In this document: positions 24,361 to 32,160 of the stretch, in pieces | How the letters are laid out: every line of letters starts with the position of its first letter | Position numbering within the stretch: position 1 is the first letter of the stretch | NCBI GenBank assembly: GCA_002492465.1 | Contig: DKYT01000004.1 | Coordinates: 131,019-170,039 of the forward strand | From: Lachnospiraceae bacterium UBA7093 | GTDB taxonomy: Bacteria; Bacillota; Clostridia; Lachnospirales; Lachnospiraceae | Direction of reading: 5' to 3' | Length of the DNA stretch: 39,021 nucleotides | Notes under the pieces: model-generated | Databases searched by the model: none | The model's input: only the letters and a program-made list of their open reading frames with translations | What the model was told of the DNA's origin: nothing | Made by a program: the position numbers and the translations under genes

Positions 24361-24972
24361 ATGGAAAATGATATAAAAATCAGAGCAGCGTCGGAGAACG
24401 ATGCAAAAGATATTTTGGAGATCTACGCCCCCTATGTGAAGGAAACCGCAATTACGTTTGAATATGATGTGCCGGATCCTGCTGAATTTGCGGGCAGAAT
24501 CAGAACTACATTACAAAAATACCCCTATCTTGTGGCGGAAAAGGACGGAAAGCTTTTGGGATATGCCTATGCAGGTTCCTTTGTGGGACGTGCCGCTTAC
24601 GATTGGGCGGCGGAGGTAACGATTTATCTGAAAAGGGATATGCGGAAAATGGGCTTGGGAAAGAAGCTTTACCAGGCGCTGGAGAAAATTTGCAGGGCGC
24701 AAAACATTATCAACTTGTATGCCTGCATTGGTTGTCCGGAAACTGAGGACGAATATTTAACCAAAAACAGCATGCAGTTTCACGCGCATATGGGTTATGC
24801 GCTGATCGGTGAATTCCACAAATGCGGCTACAAATTTGGGCGCTGGTATAATATGGTCTGGATGGAAAAGATAATTGGAATCCATGATCCTGTTCCGGGT
24901 AACTTAATCAGTTTCCCGGAACTGTTGCCTGCCCTTGAAACAGGGGGAAATGTTTGTAAAAATTTCAGATAG
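24361..24972 (+). CDS. GNAT-family N-acetyltransferase (phosphinothricin acetyltransferase-like)
   Basis: 203 residues. KIRAASENDAKDILEIYAPYVKETAITFEYDVP is the PAT/Bar-type N-terminus; the acetyl-CoA site is AEVTIYLKRDMRKMGLGKKLYQAL (the R/QxxGxG/A motif), and FHAHMGYALIGEFHKCGYKFGRWYNMVWMEK is the typical end. Members transfer acetyl to small amines such as phosphinothricin, methionine sulfone or unknown metabolites. The last ~25 residues (GNLISFPELLPALETGGNVC) extend past the usual end and may be non-conserved. Confidence 0.88.
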   Translation: MENDIKIRAASENDAKDILEIYAPYVKETAITFEYDVPDPAEFAGRIRTTLQKYPYLVAEKDGKLLGYAYAGSFVGRAAYDWAAEVTIYLKRDMRKMGLGKKLYQALEKICRAQNIINLYACIGCPETEDEYLTKNSMQFHAHMGYALIGEFHKCGYKFGRWYNMVWMEKIIGIHDPVPGNLISFPELLPALETGGNVCKNFR

Positions 24973-24975
24973 GTA

Positions 24976-25004
24976 TTGCATTTTCTTATTTTATTTAGTA
25001 TGCT
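24976..25004 (+). promoter_or_regulatory. Promoter of the MarR-type operon
   Basis: TTGCAT and TATGCT are 17 bases apart, followed eight bases later by the palindrome at 25012-25023, which would lie at or just after the transcription start. Confidence 0.5.
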
Positions 25005-25011
25005 ACAATAG

Positions 25012-25023
25012 TTCTATATAGAA
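25012..25023. promoter_or_regulatory. Palindrome TTCTATATAGAA, candidate MarR operator
   Basis: A perfect 12-bp palindrome sits around the predicted start point and 20 bases before the MarR-type gene, a typical place for autorepression. A related half-site TTCTAA follows at 25027-25032. Confidence 0.5.
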
Positions 25024-25043
25024 ATGTTCTAACAGGATATAAG

Positions 25044-25490
25044 GTGATCGGTTTGGAAACAAAGGGCGGGTTTTATATTACGCAAATTAAACAGCTTCAA
25101 GACAGGATTTTTGAACGGCTGTTACTTGAAAATGGTATTGAAATAAGCGGCGGACAGGGACGAATTTTGTTTATTCTATGGAAAACAGATAATCTTACGA
25201 TTAGTGAAATAAGTGAAAGAACGTCTCTTGCAAAGAATACGGTGTCTGTTGTAATAAATGGAATGGTAAATAAGGGGATTGTAGAGAGGAATACCAATCC
25301 CAACAATCGCCGTCAGGCGATTGTATCGCTTACTGAGTATGCAAAATCTTTACAGGCGAAATATGAAACGGTATCTCAGGAGATGACAGCATTATTTTAT
25401 CAGGGTTTTTCAGAAGAAGAACAAAGGCAGTTTGAACATTATCTTGCTCGAATACTTGAAACTTTGATTGCAAATCTACATACATACTAA
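25044..25490 (+). CDS. MarR-family transcriptional regulator
   Basis: 148 residues from GTG 25044; TTG 25053 is an alternative, because AAGGTGATC just upstream resembles an extended ribosome binding site for it. The winged helix is clear: GRILFILWKTDNLTISEISERTSLAKNTVSVVINGMVNKGIVERNTNPNNRRQAIVSLTEYAKSL. MarR proteins are dimeric repressors released by small phenolic or oxidising molecules. The flavin-binding gene starts 26 bases after the stop, suggesting a regulated two-gene unit. The coding sequence is visibly richer in A/T than the genes to its left. Confidence 0.92.
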   Translation: MIGLETKGGFYITQIKQLQDRIFERLLLENGIEISGGQGRILFILWKTDNLTISEISERTSLAKNTVSVVINGMVNKGIVERNTNPNNRRQAIVSLTEYAKSLQAKYETVSQEMTALFYQGFSEEEQRQFEHYLARILETLIANLHTY

Positions 25491-25516
25491 TCATTTTAGG
25501 GGGAGGAAGATTTCCA

Positions 25517-25939
25517 ATGAAAACAAGAGAACATATTATGGAATTTATTAAAAAACAAAAAGTATCATTTATTGCTTCTGTAGACGAAGAAGGTTTTCCC
25601 AATATAAAAGCAATGCTTGTACCACGCAAGATCGAAGGAAACTGTTTTTATTTTACAACTAATACATCTTCTATGCGCGTGCAACAGTTTATCAAAAATG
25701 CAAAGGCAAGTATTTATTTTTATAGCAAAGGGCGTTTCAAGTATGAGGGTGTTATGCTGACTGGTATAATGGAGGTTTTACAGGATGATGGGATAAAGCA
25801 GGAAATTTGGCGCACTGGGGACACCATGTTTTATAAGCAAGGCGTAACAGATCCGGATTACTGTGTATTAAAATTCACGGCAATAAGGGGCAGATATTAT
25901 TGCGATTTGAAAACGGAAAGTTTTGATATGGAGGAGTAA
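25517..25939 (+). CDS. Pyridoxamine 5'-phosphate oxidase-like flavin-binding protein
   Basis: 140 residues. EFIKKQKVSFIASVDEEGFPNIKAMLVPRKIEGNCFYFTTNTSSMRVQQFIKNAKASIYFY is the FMN-binding split barrel of the general-stress/PNPOx-like group. It differs from the NimA-like protein at 1438 and is not a recent copy. These proteins bind FMN or F420-like cofactors and often detoxify or sense redox compounds; the reaction is unknown. Adjacent placement behind the MarR gene suggests its expression follows the signal sensed by MarR. Confidence 0.88.
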   Translation: MKTREHIMEFIKKQKVSFIASVDEEGFPNIKAMLVPRKIEGNCFYFTTNTSSMRVQQFIKNAKASIYFYSKGRFKYEGVMLTGIMEVLQDDGIKQEIWRTGDTMFYKQGVTDPDYCVLKFTAIRGRYYCDLKTESFDMEE

Positions 25940-25941
25940 TC

Positions 25942-25969
25942 ATACGCAAATTGCGATACGCAAATTACG
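25942..25969 (+). repeat. Two-copy 14-bp tandem repeat
   Basis: ATACGCAAATTGCG is followed directly by ATACGCAAATTACG, one mismatch, in the gap between a plus-strand gene end and the terminator. No function is evident. Confidence 0.7.
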
Positions 25970-25984
25970 ATAAGCTGGCTCGCG

Positions 25985-26030
25985 GAGCCGACAAATGAGT
26001 GGGCAATCATCACTTATTGTCGGCTCTTTT
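25985..26030 (+). terminator. Terminator between convergent genes
   Basis: GAGCCGACAA pairs with TTGTCGGCTC, with an inner GAGTG/CACTT-type extension, followed by TTTTCTC on the plus strand. The right arm includes the last codons of clpP on the minus strand. Confidence 0.8.
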
Positions 26031-26612
26031 CTCAATAATTTTATCGATTAAACCGTAATGAAGCGCTTCCTGGGCGGACATATAGTGATCCCGCTCTGTA
26101 TCAATAGTGATTTCTTCAACGGATTTTCCGGTGTTTTCCGCTAAAATACGGTTTAATCGTTGTTTGCTTTTCTGAATATGATCGGACATAATTTTCAGGT
26201 CGGTTGCCTGCCCCTGCATCCCATTTCCATGAATGGCAGGCTGGTGTATCATAATTTCTGCATTTGCAAGGGCGATGCGTTTGCCCTTTGCGCCTCCCGC
26301 CAATAAAAATGCCCCAAAACTGGCGGCAAGTCCCACGCAGATCGTAGACACGTCGCAATGAATATACTGCATGGTGTCGTAGATGGCAAGCCCTGCCGAA
26401 ATGGAACCGCCGGGACTGTTAATATATAATTGAATATCCTTTTGGGGATCCTGGGCTTCTAAAAATAGTAGTTGGGCGACGATCAGGCTGGCGGAAACAT
26501 CGCTCACTTCTTCCCCCAGAAAAATAATTCTGTCCGATAAAAGCCTGGAAAAAATATCATAACTTCGCTCTCCCCGGCTGGTCTGTTCGATAACATAAGG
26601 GATGGTGCTCAT
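26010..26612 (-). CDS. ClpP-family serine protease, paralogue coupled to an AraC gene
   Basis: 200 residues, behind AGGAGG. ClpP motifs: DRIIFLGEEVSDVSASLIVAQLLFLEA, YINSPGGSI, the nucleophile Ser98 in GLAASFGAFLLAGG, the catalytic His123 in EIMIHQP, and Asp175 in TERDHYM. All three catalytic residues are present. Two differences from housekeeping ClpP are visible: Phe replaces the usual Met after the catalytic Ser, and the His loop reads IHQPAIHGNGMQGQATD, two residues longer than the usual IHQPLGGAQGQATD. There is no clpX or clpC gene nearby. It is the second gene of a minus-strand operon with an AraC-type regulator (ATGA overlap), so it is likely a dedicated paralogue rather than the housekeeping ClpP. 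Confidence 0.93.
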   Translation of the reverse strand: MSTIPYVIEQTSRGERSYDIFSRLLSDRIIFLGEEVSDVSASLIVAQLLFLEAQDPQKDIQLYINSPGGSISAGLAIYDTMQYIHCDVSTICVGLAASFGAFLLAGGAKGKRIALANAEIMIHQPAIHGNGMQGQATDLKIMSDHIQKSKQRLNRILAENTGKSVEEITIDTERDHYMSAQEALHYGLIDKIIEKRADNK

Positions 26613-27022
26613 GCGGCAATTTTACCTCCTAATCTACAGTTTGTATGAGAACCATAGCCCATTCTCATATGAATCCGAGATTGCCTGGGATAAAAAACGC
26701 CGTTATTTCTAAATTTCTGAGGCGTACAGAAGTACAGCTGATGAAACGCCGCAGTAAATGCCTGTTGCGATTGATACTGTGCTCCATAAGCGATTTCCAC
26801 GATGGGCTTTTGGGTTTCCACTAATTCACGGGCGGCTAATGTTAATCTGCGCCCCTGCACATATTTGTAAATGGTTTTTCCTGTTTCCTTTACGAATACT
26901 CTTGCAAGATAGAACTTGGAGTAATTCAGATCCTTTGCAATTTTATCCAGGGATATTTCTTCATCCAAATGGGCTTCTATATAATTTACCGTCTTTTCCA
27001 CAACCATATTTTTATGTGCCAT
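26609..27022 (-). CDS. AraC-family DNA-binding protein, no sensor domain
   Basis: 137 residues, start behind AAAAGGAG. The protein is little more than the double helix-turn-helix domain: VNYIEAHLDEEISLDKIAKDLNYSKFYLARVFVKETGKTIYKYVQGRRLTLAARELVETQKPIVEIAYGAQYQSQQAFTAAFHQLYFCTPQKFR, read here as helix-turn-helix 1 then 2. A short tail (~35 residues) follows, without a ligand-binding cupin. Single-domain members resemble SoxS/MarA-type activators and are often controlled by their own abundance. The coupled ClpP paralogue might limit its level; this is inference. Divergent from the 1185-residue scaffold gene across a 200-base gap. Confidence 0.9.
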   Translation of the reverse strand: MAHKNMVVEKTVNYIEAHLDEEISLDKIAKDLNYSKFYLARVFVKETGKTIYKYVQGRRLTLAARELVETQKPIVEIAYGAQYQSQQAFTAAFHQLYFCTPQKFRNNGVFYPRQSRIHMRMGYGSHTNCRLGGKIAA

Positions 27023-27107
27023 AAAATCACTCCTTTTCTACTAGCATAGCACAATTAATGAAAGAAGTCTTAATAGAAATTGCCCTTTTGTTTTTATAAT
27101 AGCTTAG

Positions 27108-27137
27108 TTGCGAAAAGGAGGGAAATGATGGTATACT
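27108..27137 (+). promoter_or_regulatory. Promoter of the scaffold/Hsp70-like operon
   Basis: TTGCGA and TATACT are 18 bases apart, about 86 bases before the GTG start. A TATAAT at 27095-27100 lies just upstream but lacks a clear -35 at proper distance. Strength and choice between them are uncertain. Confidence 0.45.
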
Positions 27138-27222
27138 AAATAAAAGTATGGGCAGCTCTCAGTATGGCAGCCGCCCGCGGAATTTTTACTGACAGAAAAC
27201 AGGCAACTGGAGGAACGGCATT

Positions 27223-30200
27223 GTGCAGGATGCAGTAGAGAAGATATTGGAAGGAAATTTTAATAAGGATACCCGCTCGCTGGATTTTTCCACGCCTGTT
27301 ATTGAGCTGAGTCTTCAGGAGGGGGAAGACTATGAGGGGAGTTTTACCATTTTTGGACCGGAAAAAGAAGTGACGGAGGGAAGGGTATCTTCCACCCGGC
27401 TCAGGATGAAATGCCTGGTGCAGCAATTTTCCGGACCAAGGGAGGAGATTCCCTATTATTTTGACGCTTCAGGTATGACGGAAGGGGAAACCCTGAAGGG
27501 AGAATTCCGTGTCATATCCAACCAAGGGGAGTATTACGTTCCTTATGATGTGAGCATTGTGTCCGGAACCCTGGAATCGGGGATCGGCAAGATCAAGAAC
27601 CTGTTTCATTTCGCCAATCTGGCGCGGACCGATTGGGAGGAAGCGGTAAATCTTTTTTACAGCAGGGAGTTCGCGCAGGTGTTTACCGGTGTGGACAGGC
27701 AGTATTACGGAGCCTATCGGGGTCTTTCGGGGGGCGAAAGAAGAGAGCAGAATGTAGAAGAATTTCTGCTGGAGATTAAGAAAAAGCAGAAGGTGCAGTT
27801 TTTACTTGAGGAATCGGAGATCCGTCTGGAGAATCCTGGGGATATGGAGGAGAGCAGGCTGGTAATCAACCGCAACGGCTGGGGATATTCGGAGCTTTAT
27901 GTGGAAAAGGACGGAGATTTCCTGGTACTGGAAAAGGAAATAATCCGGGATGAAGATTTCCTGGGAAATTGCTACAGGCTGCCCTTTTATATATCGGAAA
28001 AAAAGCTTCATGGAGGCAGAAATTACGGCACCATCCGTCTGTACAACGCTTATGTTTCTCTGACGGCGCAGATTATGGTGATCAATAAATCCCTGTCTAC
28101 AAGAATGCCGGGAATACGCAGGCAGAAAAGGCACGGGATTGCGGAACTGATGCAATACTACGAGGCGTACCGCACCAAAAAGATCAGTTCTGCTTCCTGG
28201 ATGAAGGAAACCGGCAGGCTGGTAGAACAGCTGATTCAGATGGACGATAAGGATGTGGCGGTAAAACTGTTCCAGGCGCAGCTCCTGATCACAGAGGAGC
28301 GTTATAATGAGGCGCAATGGTGCCTGAACCAGATGGCGGGGACGTTGGAAAGTGATTTCGATCCTGCGCTGTATTGTTATTATCTGTATCTTACCACCCT
28401 GATCGACAGACGGGAAGGATATATGGAAGAAGCGGCAGGGCAGGTGGAGCGGATCTTTGCGCAAAACTCCGATAACTGGCGGATTGCCTGGCTGCTTTTG
28501 TATATGGGAGAGGATTATACGGAAAGTGTCTCCAGAAAGTGGATTATACTGGAGGATCAGTTTATGCAGGGATGCAAGAGCCCGGTGCTTTATATAGAAG
28601 CATGGAATCTGATTGCGGCAAACCCTGCCCTTTTGATGCATCTGAATCCCTTTGAGATACAAGTGTTGACCTACGGGACAAAAAAGGAGCTTTTGACGCC
28701 CGATGTGGTAGGACAGATCGTTTACCTGTCCCAGAAGCAGAAAGGTTATTCCAAAAGGCTGTTTTTCATTTTGCGAGGCTGTTATAAGCTGATGCCAACG
28801 GATGAGGTGCTGCAGGCGGTCTGCACCCTGTTGATTAAAGGAAATGTAACGGAGGAATGGGCGTTTCCCTGGTATGAAAAGGGAGTTGAAAGGGAACTGA
28901 GGATTACAAGGCTTTATGAATACTATATGATGTCCCTGCCTCTGATGCCGGGCAAAGTGATTCCCAAAATCGTTTTAATGTATTTTGCTTTTGACAGCAA
29001 TCTGGATAGTTTACATAACTCATTTCTTTATGCTTACGTTCATCAAAACAGAAAGCAGTATCCCGAACTGTATGAGAGCTACCGGGAGCAGATCGAGCGC
29101 TTTATGGTGTTTCAGATCCTGAAGGGGAAAAACAACCAGTATCTTGCTTATCTGTACAAAAATCTGATTACGCCGGTGATGATCACAGAGGAAACGGCAA
29201 AAGGACTTTCTACGGCGCTTTTTGTACAACGTCTGCAGGTTTTGCGGGGAGACATACGAAAAGCGGTTCTGATTTACGAGAAGGAAAAGCAGGAAGTAGT
29301 TTATCCGCTCACAGGAAAAGAGATCTATCTGCCTGTTTACGGAAACGACTGCTGGCTGCTGCTGGAAGATGGAAAAGGAAACCGGTACTGCAGAGAAGAA
29401 GAATATATTCTTGAACGCCTTCTGATGCCGGATAATCTTGCATCCATGATTGCCCCTTATGTGTCGGATTCCATTCACTTTGATCTTTGGCTTTGCGAGC
29501 GGGGCAGGGAGATGGCGGAGATTACGGAAACCAACGCAGGGTACATGAAGCGTATTACGGAATCGGAGCAGGTGGAGGATGAGGTCCGGCGCGAGATCAG
29601 GATGAAACTGATCCATTTCTTCTATGAGAACGACAGAATGCGGGAGCTGGACGATTATCTTAAGGAACTGCAGCCTGATCAGACGGAGAACAGGTATTTT
29701 GCCCAGATCGTTCGCTTTATGGTCATACGGGGAATGTATGAAAAGGCATACGACTGGATTAAACTCCGGGGAGGAGAAGGAATCGAAGCAAAGCTGATTG
29801 TAAGACTTTGCAGCAGGCTTCTTGCCATCGACGGCTGTCAGGAAGACGAGACCATGACCATGCTGATCTTTATGGCGTTTAAAGCCGGTAAATACGACGA
29901 GAATCTCCTCTACTACCTTTGCCGGTACTTTAGAGGCACCAGCAAGGAAATGCGGGATCTGTGGAAGGCGGCGGAAGCATTCGGCATGGATACCTATGAT
30001 CTTTCCGAACGGATTCTGGTGCAGATGCTTTATACAGGGGCGTTTGTGGGAGAAGAAGAGGAGATTTTCAGAAAATATGTGTCCGGGGGCGCCAAAACAG
30101 AGATAGAGCTGGCATTTCTTGCCCAGTGCGCTTACGACTATTTTGTAAAGGATAAGGTAACGGACAAGTTTGTGCTGGAGGATCTGCAAAGGGTGATCGA

Positions 30201-30780
30201 CAGACAGGAGGAGGTTCCTCTTGTGTGTAAGCTTGCCTATACGAAATACTATGCGGAAAACAAGAAGCTGGTGGACGAGCATATATCCTATTGGCTGATC
30301 CTGTTTTTGCGGGAGATATTGGCACAGAATCTATATTTTTCTTATTTTAAGGAATATGCCGATAACATTGCCTTTATGCGCAGGTTTATGGACAAGACAA
30401 TGATCGAATATCATGCTAAGGACGGCTGCAAAGCGGTGATTCATTACCTGATGGAGCAGGAAGGCGGTATAGAGAGCGAATATGTCAAGGAAGAGATGAA
30501 AAACATGTTTGGCGGAATATGCGTCAAGGAGTTTATACTTTTCTTTGGAGAACATTTGCAGTATTACATTACGGAAACGGAAGAGGGAAAGGAACAACTG
30601 ACACAGAGCGGAACCCTGAGCCGTAATGATACGGGGAGAGAGCACAGGGAAAGCAGGTATGCGCTGCTCAACGACATTGCAATCGGAAGAAATCTGAGCG
30701 ATTACGATACCATGGAAGCGCTGTTATACGAATACTTTGAACAGGACCATATAGTGAAAGAGCTTTTCCATATGCTTTAG
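27223..30780 (+). CDS. 1185-residue helical-repeat scaffold protein (DUF5717-like)
   Basis: The start is GTG with GGAGG nine bases upstream. Residues ~1-300 are beta-rich (SFTIFGPEKEVTEGRVSSTRLRMKCLVQQF, EFRVISNQGEYYVPYDVSIVSG, SELYVEKDGDFLVLEKEII), looking like two Ig-like or sandwich domains. The remaining ~870 residues are almost entirely amphipathic helices with TPR/solenoid character, for example AVKLFQAQLLITEERYNEAQWCL, YLYLTTLIDRREGYMEEAAGQVERIF and FMVIRGMYEKAYDWIKL. No signal peptide, membrane helix or catalytic motif is visible. From memory it resembles the uncharacterised family DUF5717 of Lachnospiraceae; I could not check this. It is first of four same-strand genes and ends 51 bases before the Hsp70-like gene. 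A large cytoplasmic interaction platform is the best inference. Confidence 0.8.
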   Translation: MQDAVEKILEGNFNKDTRSLDFSTPVIELSLQEGEDYEGSFTIFGPEKEVTEGRVSSTRLRMKCLVQQFSGPREEIPYYFDASGMTEGETLKGEFRVISNQGEYYVPYDVSIVSGTLESGIGKIKNLFHFANLARTDWEEAVNLFYSREFAQVFTGVDRQYYGAYRGLSGGERREQNVEEFLLEIKKKQKVQFLLEESEIRLENPGDMEESRLVINRNGWGYSELYVEKDGDFLVLEKEIIRDEDFLGNCYRLPFYISEKKLHGGRNYGTIRLYNAYVSLTAQIMVINKSLSTRMPGIRRQKRHGIAELMQYYEAYRTKKISSASWMKETGRLVEQLIQMDDKDVAVKLFQAQLLITEERYNEAQWCLNQMAGTLESDFDPALYCYYLYLTTLIDRREGYMEEAAGQVERIFAQNSDNWRIAWLLLYMGEDYTESVSRKWIILEDQFMQGCKSPVLYIEAWNLIAANPALLMHLNPFEIQVLTYGTKKELLTPDVVGQIVYLSQKQKGYSKRLFFILRGCYKLMPTDEVLQAVCTLLIKGNVTEEWAFPWYEKGVERELRITRLYEYYMMSLPLMPGKVIPKIVLMYFAFDSNLDSLHNSFLYAYVHQNRKQYPELYESYREQIERFMVFQILKGKNNQYLAYLYKNLITPVMITEETAKGLSTALFVQRLQVLRGDIRKAVLIYEKEKQEVVYPLTGKEIYLPVYGNDCWLLLEDGKGNRYCREEEYILERLLMPDNLASMIAPYVSDSIHFDLWLCERGREMAEITETNAGYMKRITESEQVEDEVRREIRMKLIHFFYENDRMRELDDYLKELQPDQTENRYFAQIVRFMVIRGMYEKAYDWIKLRGGEGIEAKLIVRLCSRLLAIDGCQEDETMTMLIFMAFKAGKYDENLLYYLCRYFRGTSKEMRDLWKAAEAFGMDTYDLSERILVQMLYTGAFVGEEEEIFRKYVSGGAKTEIELAFLAQCAYDYFVKDKVTDKFVLEDLQRVIDRQEEVPLVCKLAYTKYYAENKKLVDEHISYWLILFLREILAQNLYFSYFKEYADNIAFMRRFMDKTMIEYHAKDGCKAVIHYLMEQEGGIESEYVKEEMKNMFGGICVKEFILFFGEHLQYYITETEEGKEQLTQSGTLSRNDTGREHRESRYALLNDIAIGRNLSDYDTMEALLYEYFEQDHIVKELFHML

Positions 30781-30831
30781 CCGTGTTTTGGCATAAGAAA
30801 GATGCAGGCTTTGTGCCGGGGAGTAGAGAAA

Positions 30832-32145
30832 ATGTTTCAGAGCCAGAAGGAACATGCAGAAAAAAGAAATCAGAAAAAAGTGGTGGTAGGATATGACCTT
30901 GGAAAGCTTTTTGCCCAGATCAGTTATTGCGATCTGGAAGGGGGAGAGCCGGAAACTGTCTCAGCCGTTACAGGAACCGAGCAGTACAATATTCCGGTGG
31001 CGCTCTGCAAAAGAAAAGGCGTAGGGCAGTGGTATTACGGCAAGGAAGCGGTGAAGTTTGCCCGGGGAGAAGAAGGAATTCTGGTGGAAGATCTTCTGAC
31101 CTTAGCGGAAAGAGGAGAGGATGTGTTGATAGACGGGGAAACCTTTGATCCGGCGGCGCTTCTTACATTGTTTGTAAAAAGAAGTCTTTCCCTTCTCAAC
31201 ATGCATGCTTCCCTGAACCAGATAGAGGCTTTTATGTTTACGGTGGAGGAGCTTACGCCCAGGATCGTAAACGTGCTTGGAAAGGTGGCGGCAGGACTGA
31301 ACCTGAAGGCGCCTCATATCTGCTTTCAGAGTCATATGGAGAGCTTTTACGCCTATACCCTTCATCAGGACAGGGAACTGTGGAAAAATGACGTGGTTAT
31401 ATTCGAGTATCATGATTATCTGAAAAGTCTGTGTCTGGAGTGCAATGTGAGAACCGTACCCAAGGTAGTGTTTATAGAGCAGAAGGATTACCCGGAGATG
31501 GGAAGGCGGGTCTTTCAGGAGGACGAGGAGGCAAGAACGCGGCAGATGGACGAGCTGGATCAGCTGTTTGAAGGAATTGCCCAGGAGGCACTGAAGGACA
31601 GGATTGTGTCTACGGTTTTTCTGCTGGGAGATGGATTTAAAGAAGACTGGACCAGGGAATCCTTACGATTTCTCTGCCGGGGACGCAGGGTTTTCAGGGG
31701 AAATAATCTGTACAGTAAGGGCGCATGCTATGGCATGGCGGAGCGGATCAATCCCTGCGACGGATGGAAGGATTATGTTTATCTGGGAGACGATAAGCTG
31801 AAAGCGAATATCGGAATGCGGGTACTGCGCTGCGGGGAGGATTCCTATTATGCGGTTTTGGATGCAGGTGTCAACTGGTATGAGGCGGCAGCGGATTTTG
31901 ACGTTATTTTGGAGGAGGGGAACAAAGTGGATTTTGTGATTACCCCTCTTACAGGAGGAAATGTAACAGGAAGGAGCATTACTCTGGAGGGGCTGCCGGA
32001 GCGTCCCAGGCGTACTACCCGTTTGAACATTCATATTGAGATGACGGCAGTGGATCAGGCGGTTATTACCATAGAAGATATGGGCTTTGGGGAGTTGTTT
32101 AAATCCAGTGGAAAGGCGTGGACGCAGACGATTTTACTTCAGTAA
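30832..32145 (+). CDS. Compact Hsp70/actin-superfamily-like protein (DUF5716-like)
   Basis: 437 residues from ATG 30832, correctly spaced from GGGGAG; the ATG at 30802 has none. VVVGYDLGKLFAQISYC (residues ~18-34) is an Hsp70/actin phosphate-1 motif. IEAFMFTVEELTPRIVNVLGKVAAGLNLKAPHICFQSHMESFYAYTL follows the Hsp70 order (ITVPAYF...AGLEV...NEPTAAALAY), but where Hsp70 has DLGGGT this protein has FEYHDYL, so the phosphate-2 loop is degenerate. VSTVFLLGDGFKEDWTRESLRFL resembles the adenosine motif. The last ~100 residues (RSITLEGLPERPRRTTRLNIHIEMTAVDQAVITIED) look like the beta-sandwich substrate-binding domain of Hsp70 without the helical lid. These alignments are by eye. From memory the family name is DUF5716. 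Confidence 0.78.
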   Translation: MFQSQKEHAEKRNQKKVVVGYDLGKLFAQISYCDLEGGEPETVSAVTGTEQYNIPVALCKRKGVGQWYYGKEAVKFARGEEGILVEDLLTLAERGEDVLIDGETFDPAALLTLFVKRSLSLLNMHASLNQIEAFMFTVEELTPRIVNVLGKVAAGLNLKAPHICFQSHMESFYAYTLHQDRELWKNDVVIFEYHDYLKSLCLECNVRTVPKVVFIEQKDYPEMGRRVFQEDEEARTRQMDELDQLFEGIAQEALKDRIVSTVFLLGDGFKEDWTRESLRFLCRGRRVFRGNNLYSKGACYGMAERINPCDGWKDYVYLGDDKLKANIGMRVLRCGEDSYYAVLDAGVNWYEAAADFDVILEEGNKVDFVITPLTGGNVTGRSITLEGLPERPRRTTRLNIHIEMTAVDQAVITIEDMGFGELFKSSGKAWTQTILLQ

Positions 32146-32160
32146 GGGCGGTGAATGTAA

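Noticed and set aside
25942..25969. 14-bp tandem repeat as an attachment site
   Set aside because: No integrase or mobile gene nearby, and the copies are directly adjacent.
27115..27140. Tiny open frame MMVY behind a strong AAGGAGGG
   Set aside because: Four codons only, and the best promoter for the downstream gene overlaps it, so it would not be transcribed in full. Possible leader peptide, but nothing supports attenuation.
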